Source: Stakelama saccharophila (GTDB lineage Bacteria > Pseudomonadota > Alphaproteobacteria > Sphingomonadales > Sphingomonadaceae). Taken from it: DNA of 64,000 nt. Positions within the stretch are counted from its first letter, which is position 1, and every line of letters begins with the position of its first letter. Positions 10,845 through 19,129 of this stretch are shown here, in pieces. Under the pieces are notes generated by a model. It was not told where the DNA came from. It searched no databases and saw only the letters and a program-made list of their open reading frames with translations. The DNA is taken from contig NZ_CP135076.1 in NCBI RefSeq assembly GCF_032229225.1, positions 2,461,001 to 2,525,000 on the forward strand, in the 5' to 3' direction. Both the position numbers and the translations under genes were made by a program.

Positions 10845-12329
10845 ATGAACCGTTTGCCGTTCCTGTTATTGCTGCCGCTGGCGATCCTGACGACGAGCGG
10901 GTGCCAGCGCCGGGCCGACGATCTTCCGGTGGTGGTTAGCGCCATCGGCGACAATGCCGATCCGGCGGATCCCGACAGGGGGACGATTGATTTCCCGTCG
11001 CGCCTGGTGATGGCGTCCATCGCCCAGGGCCTGCTGCGCTTCGACGCTGCCGGCCAGATCGAGCCGGGCCTGGCCGAACGCTGGATCATGATCGACGAGG
11101 GCCAGAGTTACATCTTCCGCCTTCGCGAAGCGTACTGGTCCGACGGCAGTCCGGTAACGGCCCAGAGTGTCGCCCGCGTGCTCAATCGCGCCATTCACCC
11201 GGAATCGCGCAATCCACTGGCGCCTTATCTGTCTTCCGTCGAAGAAGTCGTGGCGATGACGCCGGAGGTGGTCGAGATCCGGTTGAAGCGGCCGCGCCCC
11301 GATCTGCTGCGCCTGTTCGCGGCACCCGAGCTGGGTATCTTCGATCCCGGATCGCTGCGCGGCAGCGGCCCGTTCCGCCTTGAGCCACGGCGCGGTCCCC
11401 TGCGGCATCTCCGCCCGGTCCCGAACGCCCCGACCGAGCCGACCGAGACGGAGGGCGCACCCTCACCCGACGAGGAAGCGGTCGACCTCATCGCCGAGCG
11501 CGCGGCGCGGGCGCTCGCCCGTTTTCAGGACAAGAAGTCCGACCTGATCCTGGGCGGCACCTATCTCGACTGGCCAGTGTTGCAGGTCAGCGGCGTCGAC
11601 GGCGCGTTGCAGCACCTCGACCCCGCCCAGGGCCTGTTCGGTCTGGCGATCGTCGGCCGTGACGGCTTCCTGTCCGATGCCGCCAATCGGCGTGCCCTGT
11701 CCATGGCGATCGACCGCGACACCCTGCTCGACCGGTTCCGGCAGGGCTGGACCGCCGACCTCGCCATCCTGCCGCAACAGGACGATTCGGGCTCGGCGCC
11801 GACGCTGCCGGACTGGGCGGGCATGTCGCTGCCGGAGCGCCAGGCCGAGGCACGGCAGCAGATCGCCGCCTGGGCCGCTGCGCAGGAGGAGGAGGAGGAA
11901 CAGGCGATCGCCCCCCTTCGCATCGCCCTGCCCGACGCCCCCGGCGCCAACCTGCTGTGGCGCGGACTGCGAGATTCGCTGCGCGCCGTCGGCCTCGCCG
12001 CGCAGCGTGTGCCGGCGGATGCCGATGCCGATCTGCGTGTGATCGACGCGGTCGCGCCGGCGCGCAACGCCCGCTGGTATCTGCGCACCGCCTGCCGATC
12101 CTGCAGCGAGGCGACGATGGACCTGCTGCAGACCGCCCGCACCGCGCCGGACATGGCCGGCCGGGCACGCAGCATTGCCGAGGCCGACGCCGCGATCGCG
12201 GCGGAGGTTCCCTATATCCCGCTGGCGCGTCCGCTACGCTGGTCTGTCGTCGGCCCCCGACTCGATGCGTGGCAGGCCAACCTTCTGGCCTGGCATCCGT
12301 TGAACCACTTGCGCGGCGATCCCAGATAG
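10845..12329 (+). CDS. Peptide/solute-binding lipoprotein (SBP family 5-like)
   Basis: 494 residues. A lipoprotein signal peptide (MNRLPFLLLLPLAILTTSGC, lipidated Cys at residue 20) is followed by a periplasmic binding protein of the OppA/DppA type. The GLAERWIMIDEGQSYIFRLR stretch and the YWSDGSPVTAQSV stretch are characteristic of the family. No permease or ATPase gene is nearby, so it is an orphan, and its ligand is unknown. The start is set by the signal peptide; upstream sequence is the tRNA-Leu gene and its trailer. Confidence 0.88.
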   Translation: MNRLPFLLLLPLAILTTSGCQRRADDLPVVVSAIGDNADPADPDRGTIDFPSRLVMASIAQGLLRFDAAGQIEPGLAERWIMIDEGQSYIFRLREAYWSDGSPVTAQSVARVLNRAIHPESRNPLAPYLSSVEEVVAMTPEVVEIRLKRPRPDLLRLFAAPELGIFDPGSLRGSGPFRLEPRRGPLRHLRPVPNAPTEPTETEGAPSPDEEAVDLIAERAARALARFQDKKSDLILGGTYLDWPVLQVSGVDGALQHLDPAQGLFGLAIVGRDGFLSDAANRRALSMAIDRDTLLDRFRQGWTADLAILPQQDDSGSAPTLPDWAGMSLPERQAEARQQIAAWAAAQEEEEEQAIAPLRIALPDAPGANLLWRGLRDSLRAVGLAAQRVPADADADLRVIDAVAPARNARWYLRTACRSCSEATMDLLQTARTAPDMAGRARSIAEADAAIAAEVPYIPLARPLRWSVVGPRLDAWQANLLAWHPLNHLRGDPR

Positions 12330-12334
12330 AAGGC

Positions 12335-12769
12335 ATGGCCAAACCGACCCCCATACCCTCGGGCCCCGAGCGGCATTTCGTCTCCGGCTCTATGCTGGGG
12401 CGCGATCCCGATGCGATTCGCCGCCGGGTCGAGGCGCTCGAGCATCTGCTGGAGCGCTCTATCCGCATTCCCGGAATCAAGCGCCGGATCGGCCTCGACG
12501 TGATCCTCGACCTGCTGCCCTTCGGCGGCACGACGATCGCGGCGGCGATGGGAAGCTATATGCTGTGGGAAGCGCGCAACCTCGGCATGTCGAAGACGCA
12601 GATGACGCGCATGGGCGGCAATGTCGCGTTCGACTGGTTGCTCGGCATGATTCCCTGGGTCGGCGCCATTCCCGACCTGTTCTTCCGGTCGAATTCGCGC
12701 AACCTGCGCATCATCAGGAAGCATCTGGATCGCCACCATCCGGCCTCCGCGACGATCGAGAACGACTGA
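12335..12769 (+). CDS. DUF4112 domain protein
   Basis: 144 residues, starting five bases after the stop of the binding lipoprotein, so probably co-transcribed. An amphipathic N-terminus is followed by the characteristic GLDVILDLLPFGGTTIAAAMGSYMLW and FDWLLGMIPWVGAIPDLFF membrane-associated stretches and a basic C-terminus. The function of the family is not known. Confidence 0.88.
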   Translation: MAKPTPIPSGPERHFVSGSMLGRDPDAIRRRVEALEHLLERSIRIPGIKRRIGLDVILDLLPFGGTTIAAAMGSYMLWEARNLGMSKTQMTRMGGNVAFDWLLGMIPWVGAIPDLFFRSNSRNLRIIRKHLDRHHPASATIEND

Positions 12770-12788
12770 GCGACGCCACCGAACGGCG

Positions 12789-13508
12789 TCAGCGGCGCCC
12801 GCGCCAGATCTTGATCGGCGTGCCGCGCGATACGCCACCTTGATGGGCGGGACAGGCGCGATAGTGCCGCTTCCTGTCGAGGCAGAACCATATCTCGTTC
12901 AGCCAGCCGTCCGCCGTCGTGGTGATCCGCATCATGTTCGCGCGCATCCCCGGATTGGCGGCGGCGACGGCACTCGCCAGCCGGCCCGCCGTCAGCCCCT
13001 TTTGCCGCGACAGGGCCTGCATGTCGGGATAGCGCAAGCGCCCGTATAGCGACGTCGACGTCTCGAAATAGCGTGTCGGGCTGATGCCCATGCAGGTGCC
13101 GTGCTTGGCATATTCATGCTGCAATAGCTGCGGCGAAGGTGTCGCGCAGATGTTGCGCCGGATCGTCGCTTCGGGAAGCAGCGCCGCCGACCGGCAATAT
13201 TGCGGCCAGGTCTTTCCCTCTCCATCCGGCCACAGGCCGTGCAGCGTGAAGCCGAAGGAATTGCCGGCGCCGCATTGGAACGCGGCGGACGCAGGATCGT
13301 CGCCTCGGCAGAATTGCGGCGCCCAGGTGATGGCCAGCGTATAGCCGCCGATCGGCAGCACGCGTCGCGGCTGGTCGGGCGTCGGTCCTTCGGCATGAGG
13401 CCGGGCGAGCGTCTCGGGAACCGCGCAGCGATAGGCCTGGGCGGCCGCTCCGCCCGGCGCCAGCAGGATGCCGGCGCCGGCGAGCCATGCGAGCGTTCGC
13501 AAGGTCAT
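12789..13508 (-). CDS. Ribonuclease T2 family protein, secreted
   Basis: 239 residues. The signal peptide ends in GGAAAQA. Both catalytic blocks of the T2 family are present: CAS I as FTLHGLWPDG and CAS II as HEYAKHGTC, each with its histidine. Several cysteines suggest a disulfide-stabilised periplasmic enzyme that cleaves RNA without base preference. The ATG at 13508 overlaps the stop of the upstream membrane gene by four bases (ATGA). It converges on the DUF4112 gene. Confidence 0.93.
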   Translation of the reverse strand: MTLRTLAWLAGAGILLAPGGAAAQAYRCAVPETLARPHAEGPTPDQPRRVLPIGGYTLAITWAPQFCRGDDPASAAFQCGAGNSFGFTLHGLWPDGEGKTWPQYCRSAALLPEATIRRNICATPSPQLLQHEYAKHGTCMGISPTRYFETSTSLYGRLRYPDMQALSRQKGLTAGRLASAVAAANPGMRANMMRITTTADGWLNEIWFCLDRKRHYRACPAHQGGVSRGTPIKIWRGRR

Positions 13509-13948
13509 TCGAACGGGCGCGCCTGCTCTTCCGCCGGCCCCTGCCCCTTCAGCCACGCATCGGCGTCGGGGCGGAAGGTCATGTAGATCGCGATGGCCTC
13601 CAGCACATAGCTCAACAGCATCAACGCCATCGAAACACCACCCCCGGCCATGGTGCCCATCGACAGCGTGTACAGAAAGCTCAGCAGCCCGAGCGCGTAC
13701 AGCACGATCAGAATCCAGCGGGCCACGTTGCTCGCGCGGCGCGCGACGAAGAACCAGAGCAGCAGACTGATGCCCAGACCGATGGCGAGCCCGACCGCCG
13801 TCGCCGCCGGCATGATCGCCGCGGCCTCGGGGCTTTGCTGCTCCATCGCCGCCATCGTCGTGTTCCAGCTCAGGATCCCGTTGAGGATGCCCAATGCCAC
13901 CGCGAGGAGATAGAATAGTTCGAACCGGCGAATCGAAATCGGACGCAT
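13505..13948 (-). CDS. Four-helix integral membrane protein, unknown function
   Basis: 147 residues with four hydrophobic helices (about residues 10-27, 44-68, 78-97 and 104-124), a short basic N-terminus and an acidic Pro/Gln tail. I do not recognise the family. It is translationally coupled to the RNase T2 gene through an ATGA overlap, which suggests joint expression but no clear shared role. Confidence 0.8.
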   Translation of the reverse strand: MRPISIRRFELFYLLAVALGILNGILSWNTTMAAMEQQSPEAAAIMPAATAVGLAIGLGISLLLWFFVARRASNVARWILIVLYALGLLSFLYTLSMGTMAGGGVSMALMLLSYVLEAIAIYMTFRPDADAWLKGQGPAEEQARPFE

Positions 13949-14002
13949 GTTGCCACCCCTGTTCTGGCGCCGAACGAATCGGCAATGGGGAGGAAGGCTA
14001 AA

Positions 14003-14845
14003 TCAAACCGCGCTGAAATCCAGACCGATGTCCGCCGCCGGCGCCGACTGGGTCAGCCGTCCGACGCTGACATAGGTCACGCCCGTTTCCGCGATCGCGC
14101 GGATGGTTTCCAGCCGCACGCCGCCCGACGCCTCAGTCGGAACGCGTCCGCCGACCAGCGTCACCGCACCGCGCAGCGTGGCCGGTTCCATGTTGTCGAG
14201 CAGCAGATGGGTCGCGCCCGCGGCCAGTGCAGGTTCGATCTGGTCGATACGGTCGACCTCGACGATGATCCGTTCGATACCGGCGGCGGCGGCGCGACGT
14301 ACGGCCGCTTCCACCGATCCGGCCACGGCGACGTGGTTGTCCTTGATCATCGCCGCATCCCATAATCCCATGCGGTGATTGGTCGCGCCGCCAGCGCGGG
14401 TGGCGTATTTTTCCAGCAGGCGCAGGCCGGGAAGCGTCTTGCGGGTGTCGAGCAGGGTTGCCCCGGTGCCGCGAATGCGCTCGACATAACTGCGCGTCAT
14501 CGTCGCGATGCCGGAAAGGTGCTGGACGGTATTGAGCGCGGAACGCTCCGCCGTCAGCAAGGCGCGTGCGCGCCCGCGAAGGCGCATCAGTTCGGCGCCG
14601 TGCGGTACGTTTTCCCCCTCGCCCGCCAGAATCTCGATCGCCGCGTCGGGATCGAGCGCGCGAAAGAACGCCTCGGCGATCGGCAGGCCGGCGACAGTGA
14701 TCGCGTCGCGGCTGTCCATGACGCCTTCGAACATGGCATCCGCGGGGATGACGGCGGCGGAGGTGATGTCGCCCGCCGCCCCCAGATCCTCGGCGAGCGT
14801 GGCCTGGACGAAGGCGTCGCAGTCGAATCCCGTAATGTCGATCAT
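14003..14845 (-). CDS. nadC: Nicotinate-nucleotide pyrophosphorylase (quinolinate phosphoribosyltransferase)
   Basis: 280 residues. Converts quinolinate plus PRPP to nicotinate mononucleotide in de novo NAD synthesis. Typical motifs are EDLGAAGDITS, LNTVQHLSGIAT, LLDTRKTLPGLR, GGATNHRMGLWDAAMIKDNH, VEVD and EASGGV. The ATG at 14845 overlaps the stop of the DUF2254 gene by four bases. Longer in-frame starts would run back into that gene. nadA lies two genes upstream on the same strand; nadB is absent from the window. Confidence 0.96.
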   Translation of the reverse strand: MIDITGFDCDAFVQATLAEDLGAAGDITSAAVIPADAMFEGVMDSRDAITVAGLPIAEAFFRALDPDAAIEILAGEGENVPHGAELMRLRGRARALLTAERSALNTVQHLSGIATMTRSYVERIRGTGATLLDTRKTLPGLRLLEKYATRAGGATNHRMGLWDAAMIKDNHVAVAGSVEAAVRRAAAAGIERIIVEVDRIDQIEPALAAGATHLLLDNMEPATLRGAVTLVGGRVPTEASGGVRLETIRAIAETGVTYVSVGRLTQSAPAADIGLDFSAV

Positions 14846-16200
14846 CCGGTCCGCTTGGCACGATTCGCGGTGTCGGAAAAGCGGTCTTGCCCGTGCAGCT
14901 CGCGGTCGAACCACGCGACCACGCCGCGCAGTTCCTCCAGCGCCGGCCCGTGCAGCGCGCCTTCCGCCTGCGCGAGCAGGAGTTGCGCTTCCTTGAACAG
15001 CAGTTCGCTACGCTCCGCCGACGGCTTGCCCGCCGCGGCGTAAGCGAGCGATTCGACGAAAATGCGCGATGCGATCGGGCTCGCCGCGGCCGAAGCCCGG
15101 ATCGAGCCGAATCCGCGCGCGATGAAATGGATGAAGTCGTCCGGCAGGGCATAGACCCGCTGCTCGCCGAACGGGCGGCCGTCCGCGTCGCAGGCGAGAT
15201 CGCGCATCGCCAGGCTGGCCGTCGCCGCCGACAGCCAGTGCAGGCACGTCACCGCCGTGAACGGATCGTTGATACCCGGCGACAGCGCGCGCAGCCCGAT
15301 CTCGACCAGCTCGTCCAGCGAATATTCGATGTCCTGGTTCGGCGTGCGGCTCTCGCCGACCGCGAAGGCGTCGCGCAGCTTATCGTCCACCCCCTCGCCC
15401 AGCGTGCCCGCGACCCGCAGGACCGTCATGTCGGGATGGACGAAATCGCCCGGCCGCACCGACAGATAGACGCTGACGCCCTGTTTCTCGCAGACATGGC
15501 CGAGCGTGTCGAAATCGATCACCTCGACATAGCCGGTGCGCTTTGCGCGGACAGCAGTGAGCCCTTCTTTCGGCGGACGCTGCATGGCGGCGCCCCGGTC
15601 GAAATCGGGAAAGCGCTTTTCGATGTCGTGCAAGGCCCGCCGGCCGACCGCGGCCACGACGTTGTTGATGCGGATGCTGTCGGGGACGTGGTGGAGGAAA
15701 TAGACCAGCACTCCCACCGAAAACAGCGTCAGGCCCAGCGCCACGATCAACGACAGTTCCGGCACGAAGCCGGGATTGCCCGGCGTGATGAAATATCCCG
15801 CCTCGTCCGGCTGCCGGATGGTGCGCAGTATCATCATGCAATAGACGAAATCGGCGATGAACACGCCCAGCGACAACTGGTTGCCGCGATCGGTCATGAA
15901 GTTGGTGAGCAGGCGCGGCCCGTAATTTCCCGATGCATAGACGACGGCGGCGATGGTGATGGCGAACACCGTGCCGGCGACCGAGATCATCGACCCCGCG
16001 ATCATCGACAGTAAAGATCGCGCGCCGTCCGGCTTGGATGCGTGCAGCCAGCCCATGTCGCGCAACCAGTCCGCCCCCAGCCGCGTATCGATCCAATAGG
16101 TGACGAACGACAGGACGATCGCCCCGATCGTCAACAGGGCTGGCAGGAACCAGTAACTGGCGTTCAGGCGTTCGGCGGTCTGTCGGAACCAGGCATGCAT
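14842..16200 (-). CDS. DUF2254 membrane protein
   Basis: 452 residues. There are four hydrophobic helices in the N-terminal 200 residues (around 20-37, 62-88, 105-122 and 147-171), then a cytoplasmic region with the HDIEKRFPDFDRG and SPGINDPFTAVTCLHWL stretches typical of the family. The function is unknown. It lies between nadA (65 bases upstream) and nadC (4-base overlap), so it is likely transcribed with NAD synthesis genes. Confidence 0.9.
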   Translation of the reverse strand: MHAWFRQTAERLNASYWFLPALLTIGAIVLSFVTYWIDTRLGADWLRDMGWLHASKPDGARSLLSMIAGSMISVAGTVFAITIAAVVYASGNYGPRLLTNFMTDRGNQLSLGVFIADFVYCMMILRTIRQPDEAGYFITPGNPGFVPELSLIVALGLTLFSVGVLVYFLHHVPDSIRINNVVAAVGRRALHDIEKRFPDFDRGAAMQRPPKEGLTAVRAKRTGYVEVIDFDTLGHVCEKQGVSVYLSVRPGDFVHPDMTVLRVAGTLGEGVDDKLRDAFAVGESRTPNQDIEYSLDELVEIGLRALSPGINDPFTAVTCLHWLSAATASLAMRDLACDADGRPFGEQRVYALPDDFIHFIARGFGSIRASAAASPIASRIFVESLAYAAAGKPSAERSELLFKEAQLLLAQAEGALHGPALEELRGVVAWFDRELHGQDRFSDTANRAKRTG

Positions 16201-16265
16201 GTCAGCGAGAACGTGCCGCCGCCGAAACGGTTCAACGCGCGCGCCGGATCAGTCTCCCGTCACCT

Positions 16266-17267
16266 TCACCGGGGGCCCAGATCGCCCATGCCGACCGTCC
16301 CGCTCGCCATGGCGAGCATGCGGTCGAGGCTGGCCTTCGCCTTCACGCGCAGGTCTTCCGCCATCTCGATGCGCGGCTCCAGGTCGCGCAGCGCGATATA
16401 GAGCTTCTCGATCGTGTTCAGCGCCATATAGGGGCAGATGTTGCAGTTGCAGTTGCCGTCCGCGCCCGGCGCGCCGATGAAGTTCACCTCGGGCTTGGCC
16501 TTGTTCATCTGGTGGATGATGTGCGGCTCCGTCGCGACGATCAGGGTGTCGCCGTCCATCTCCCCGGAAAATTTCAGGATGCCGCTAGTCGATCCGACAT
16601 AATCGGCATGGTCGAGGATATAGGCCGGGCATTCGGGATGCGCCGCGACCGGCGCGCCCGGATACTGCGCCTTCAGCTTCAGCAGCTCGGTCTCCGAAAA
16701 TGCCTCGTGGACGATGCACACGCCGGGCCACAGCAGCATGTCGCGCCCGGTCTTGCGCGCCAGATAGCCGCCCAGATGCTTGTCGGGGCCGAAGATGATC
16801 TTCTGTTCCGCCGGAATCTGGCTGAGGATCTTCTCCGCCGAGGACGAGGTGACGATGATGTCGCTGAGCGCCTTCACCTCGGCCGAACAGTTGATGTAGG
16901 TCAGCGCGATATGGTCGGGATGCTCGGCCCGGAACTTCGCGAACTGTTCGGGCGGGCAGCTATCCTCCAGGCTGCAGCCGGCGTCCAGGTCGGGCAGCAC
17001 CACGACCTTTTCCGGCGAGAGGATCTTCGCCGTTTCGGCCATGAAGCGCACCCCGCAAAAGGCGATGACATCGGCGTCGGTTTCCGCCGCCTTGCGCGAC
17101 AGGTCCAGGCTGTCGCCGACGAAATCGGCCAGATCCTGGATCTCGGGCTTCTGGTAATAATGGGCGAGGATGACGGCGTTGCGTTCCTTGCGCAGCCGGT
17201 CGATCTCGGCGAGCAGGTCCACCCCCGCCAGATTATCGCCCATGCCGTTCCCTGCGTTCATCGTCAT
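16266..17267 (-). CDS. nadA: Quinolinate synthase A
   Basis: 333 residues. A 4Fe-4S enzyme that condenses iminoaspartate with dihydroxyacetone phosphate to give quinolinate. Candidate cluster ligands are Cys127 (TYINCSAE), Cys213 (HPECPAY) and Cys278 in NCNCNICPYM. Other family blocks are ILAHYYQKPEIQDLADFVGDSL and GSTSGI. The start at 17267 has AAGGACGGG upstream. A further in-frame ATG two codons later is an alternative. Confidence 0.95.
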   Translation of the reverse strand: MTMNAGNGMGDNLAGVDLLAEIDRLRKERNAVILAHYYQKPEIQDLADFVGDSLDLSRKAAETDADVIAFCGVRFMAETAKILSPEKVVVLPDLDAGCSLEDSCPPEQFAKFRAEHPDHIALTYINCSAEVKALSDIIVTSSSAEKILSQIPAEQKIIFGPDKHLGGYLARKTGRDMLLWPGVCIVHEAFSETELLKLKAQYPGAPVAAHPECPAYILDHADYVGSTSGILKFSGEMDGDTLIVATEPHIIHQMNKAKPEVNFIGAPGADGNCNCNICPYMALNTIEKLYIALRDLEPRIEMAEDLRVKAKASLDRMLAMASGTVGMGDLGPR

Positions 17268-17379
17268 TCCCGTCCTTGCTTGCACTGGCCCCCATATAGC
17301 GAGGGCGGCGGGGATTTCACCCGGGGATTGCCGCTTGTCGCGCCACCGGCATTGGATGCGGGCAGCCGATGGACGCACG

Positions 17380-18111
17380 CTATCGCCGGTTGGCCAGCAC
17401 ATCGGAAATCGGCCGGCTCACGTCCCAGCGCTCGTCATCCTGCGCCGTGCGCTCGTCGGGGAAGGTCGCGCGCACCGTGGCGTCCAGCCCGACCGCCTTC
17501 AGCGGCATGGCGAAGCTGCGCTCGACCGCCTGCCGCGTGGCGTCGCGCGCCAGCCGCATCGGTGTCTCGGCGCGCGCCTGGCGCACCAGTTCCTGTCGCG
17601 CCGCCTTGCGGTTGGCGGCATCCAGCGTCGCCTCGGCATCGGTCAGCGACATCAGGATGCCGCCCTCGCCATATTGCTTGATCGCGCCCGGTTCGACATG
17701 CGGGCCGTCCAGCTCGATCGGCGGCAGATGGATCGACAGGGTGTTGGTCCGCGCGTCCCAGGCGACGTCGCGCTGCTTCAGCTTGCCGAGATCGACCTCA
17801 TACTGGACCGAACCGGGCATGATCAGCGTCTTACTCGCCGTCAGGCCGAGGCGCGATTGCTTCGACGTGACCACCGCGACATAGCGCGCGGCGAAGGCCG
17901 ACAGCCGGTTCTGCTCGCGCAGGCCGGCCAGGCTCGCGCTCGCGATCGTCACCGGATCGGGGTCGAGCGTCTTGTCGACATAGCGCCCGAACGCCCACAT
18001 GCCCGCCGCGACGATGACCGCGACCGCCGCCAGCCCGCCGAGCAGCATCAGGCACCCCGACGCCAGCCCGCCGCGCCGCACGACCATCGTGTTCGCTTCG
18101 CCCTCGCTCAT
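17380..18111 (-). CDS. DUF4230 domain, single-pass membrane protein
   Basis: 243 residues. A cytoplasmic N-terminus and one transmembrane helix (about 17-40) are followed by an extracytoplasmic domain with the RYVAVVTSKQ and LIMPGSVQYEVDLGKL stretches seen in DUF4230 proteins. The function is unknown. The start ATG overlaps the stop of the MBL-fold gene by four bases. nadA begins about 110 bases beyond its stop. Confidence 0.85.
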   Translation of the reverse strand: MSEGEANTMVVRRGGLASGCLMLLGGLAAVAVIVAAGMWAFGRYVDKTLDPDPVTIASASLAGLREQNRLSAFAARYVAVVTSKQSRLGLTASKTLIMPGSVQYEVDLGKLKQRDVAWDARTNTLSIHLPPIELDGPHVEPGAIKQYGEGGILMSLTDAEATLDAANRKAARQELVRQARAETPMRLARDATRQAVERSFAMPLKAVGLDATVRATFPDERTAQDDERWDVSRPISDVLANRR

Positions 18112-18962
18112 GCCGCGAGCATCCACATATCCTCTTCCTCCCGAGCCAGGCCGCGGCCGCGCAGATCGATCAGGTGCGCGCGTATCGACGCCTCCGCCGC
18201 CCCCGCGAGCCGCGGATCGATGCCGACATACATCGCCGCCAGCATGTCCGGCACGCGGTGGACGCCGCGCCCCAGCAGGCGCAATATCTGCCCCTCGCGC
18301 TGCTTGCGGTGGCCCAGCATCCCGCGCACCAGCCGGCGCGGATTGGTGACGGGATCGCCGTGCGCGGGATAATAGATCCGGTCGTCGCGCCGCAGCAGCT
18401 TGTCGAGGCTCGCCATATAGGCGCCCATGTCGCCGTCGGGCGGCGCGACCACCGTCGTCGACCAGCCCATGACATGATCGCCGCTGAACAGCGCGTCCGC
18501 CTGTGGCAGGGCGAAGCACAGATGGTTGGAGGTATGGCCCGGCGTCGCGACCGCCTCCAGCGTCCAGCCCTCGCCCGTCACCTGCTCGCCCTCGGCCAGC
18601 ACGCGGTCGGGCGCATAGTCGCGGTCGAACGGACTGTCGCCCCCCGCCGCGTCGTCCGGCGCCAGTGGCGCGCAGCCCAGGATCGGCGCACTGGTTTCGC
18701 GCTGAAGGGCGCGTGACAGCGGGCTGTGATCGCGGTGCGTGTGGGTGATCAGGATCGCGCGCACCGGCCGGCCGTCGATCGCGTGCAACAGCGCGGCAAG
18801 ATGCGCTTCGCTATCCGGCCCCGGATCGATGACGGCCAGGTCGTCCGTGCCGACGAGGTGCGTCTGCGTGCCCGTGTTCGTGTAAGGAGACGGATTGGGC
18901 GCCAGCACCCGCGCGACAAGGGGATCGAGCCGCTCGGCGCGGCCGGCTGTGGCGTCGGTCAT
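18108..18962 (-). CDS. MBL-fold metallo-hydrolase (LACTB2-like)
   Basis: 284 residues. The zinc-binding signature THTHRDHS (HxHxDH) lies near residue 80, a second metal histidine is in TPGHTSNH, and the metal Asp is in LFSGDHVMG. A C-terminal winged-helix-like extension (HRKQREGQILRLL) is the arrangement of LACTB2-type hydrolases, some of which are nucleases. The substrate is unknown. It overlaps the DUF4230 gene by four bases. Confidence 0.88.
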   Translation of the reverse strand: MTDATAGRAERLDPLVARVLAPNPSPYTNTGTQTHLVGTDDLAVIDPGPDSEAHLAALLHAIDGRPVRAILITHTHRDHSPLSRALQRETSAPILGCAPLAPDDAAGGDSPFDRDYAPDRVLAEGEQVTGEGWTLEAVATPGHTSNHLCFALPQADALFSGDHVMGWSTTVVAPPDGDMGAYMASLDKLLRRDDRIYYPAHGDPVTNPRRLVRGMLGHRKQREGQILRLLGRGVHRVPDMLAAMYVGIDPRLAGAAEASIRAHLIDLRGRGLAREEEDMWMLAA

Positions 18963-19129
18963 GGCGCATGAAATGGCCGCTGGCGGGCATCGGCACAAGG
19001 GGGTCTCGCCCGGCCCGCCAGCGGCCGATCGGGCAATCGGCTGCACGAAGGAGGTTCGCCGCTCGCCCGAATGCCCCGCGCCGTGGAGCGATTGGCGCGG
19101 GACTCCCTCCCCAGGGACGGTCGTGGCGT

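Noticed and set aside
13509-13985. N-terminal extension of RNase T2 up to 13985
   Set aside because: The signal peptide begins at 13508 and the extension overlaps the complete upstream membrane protein gene.
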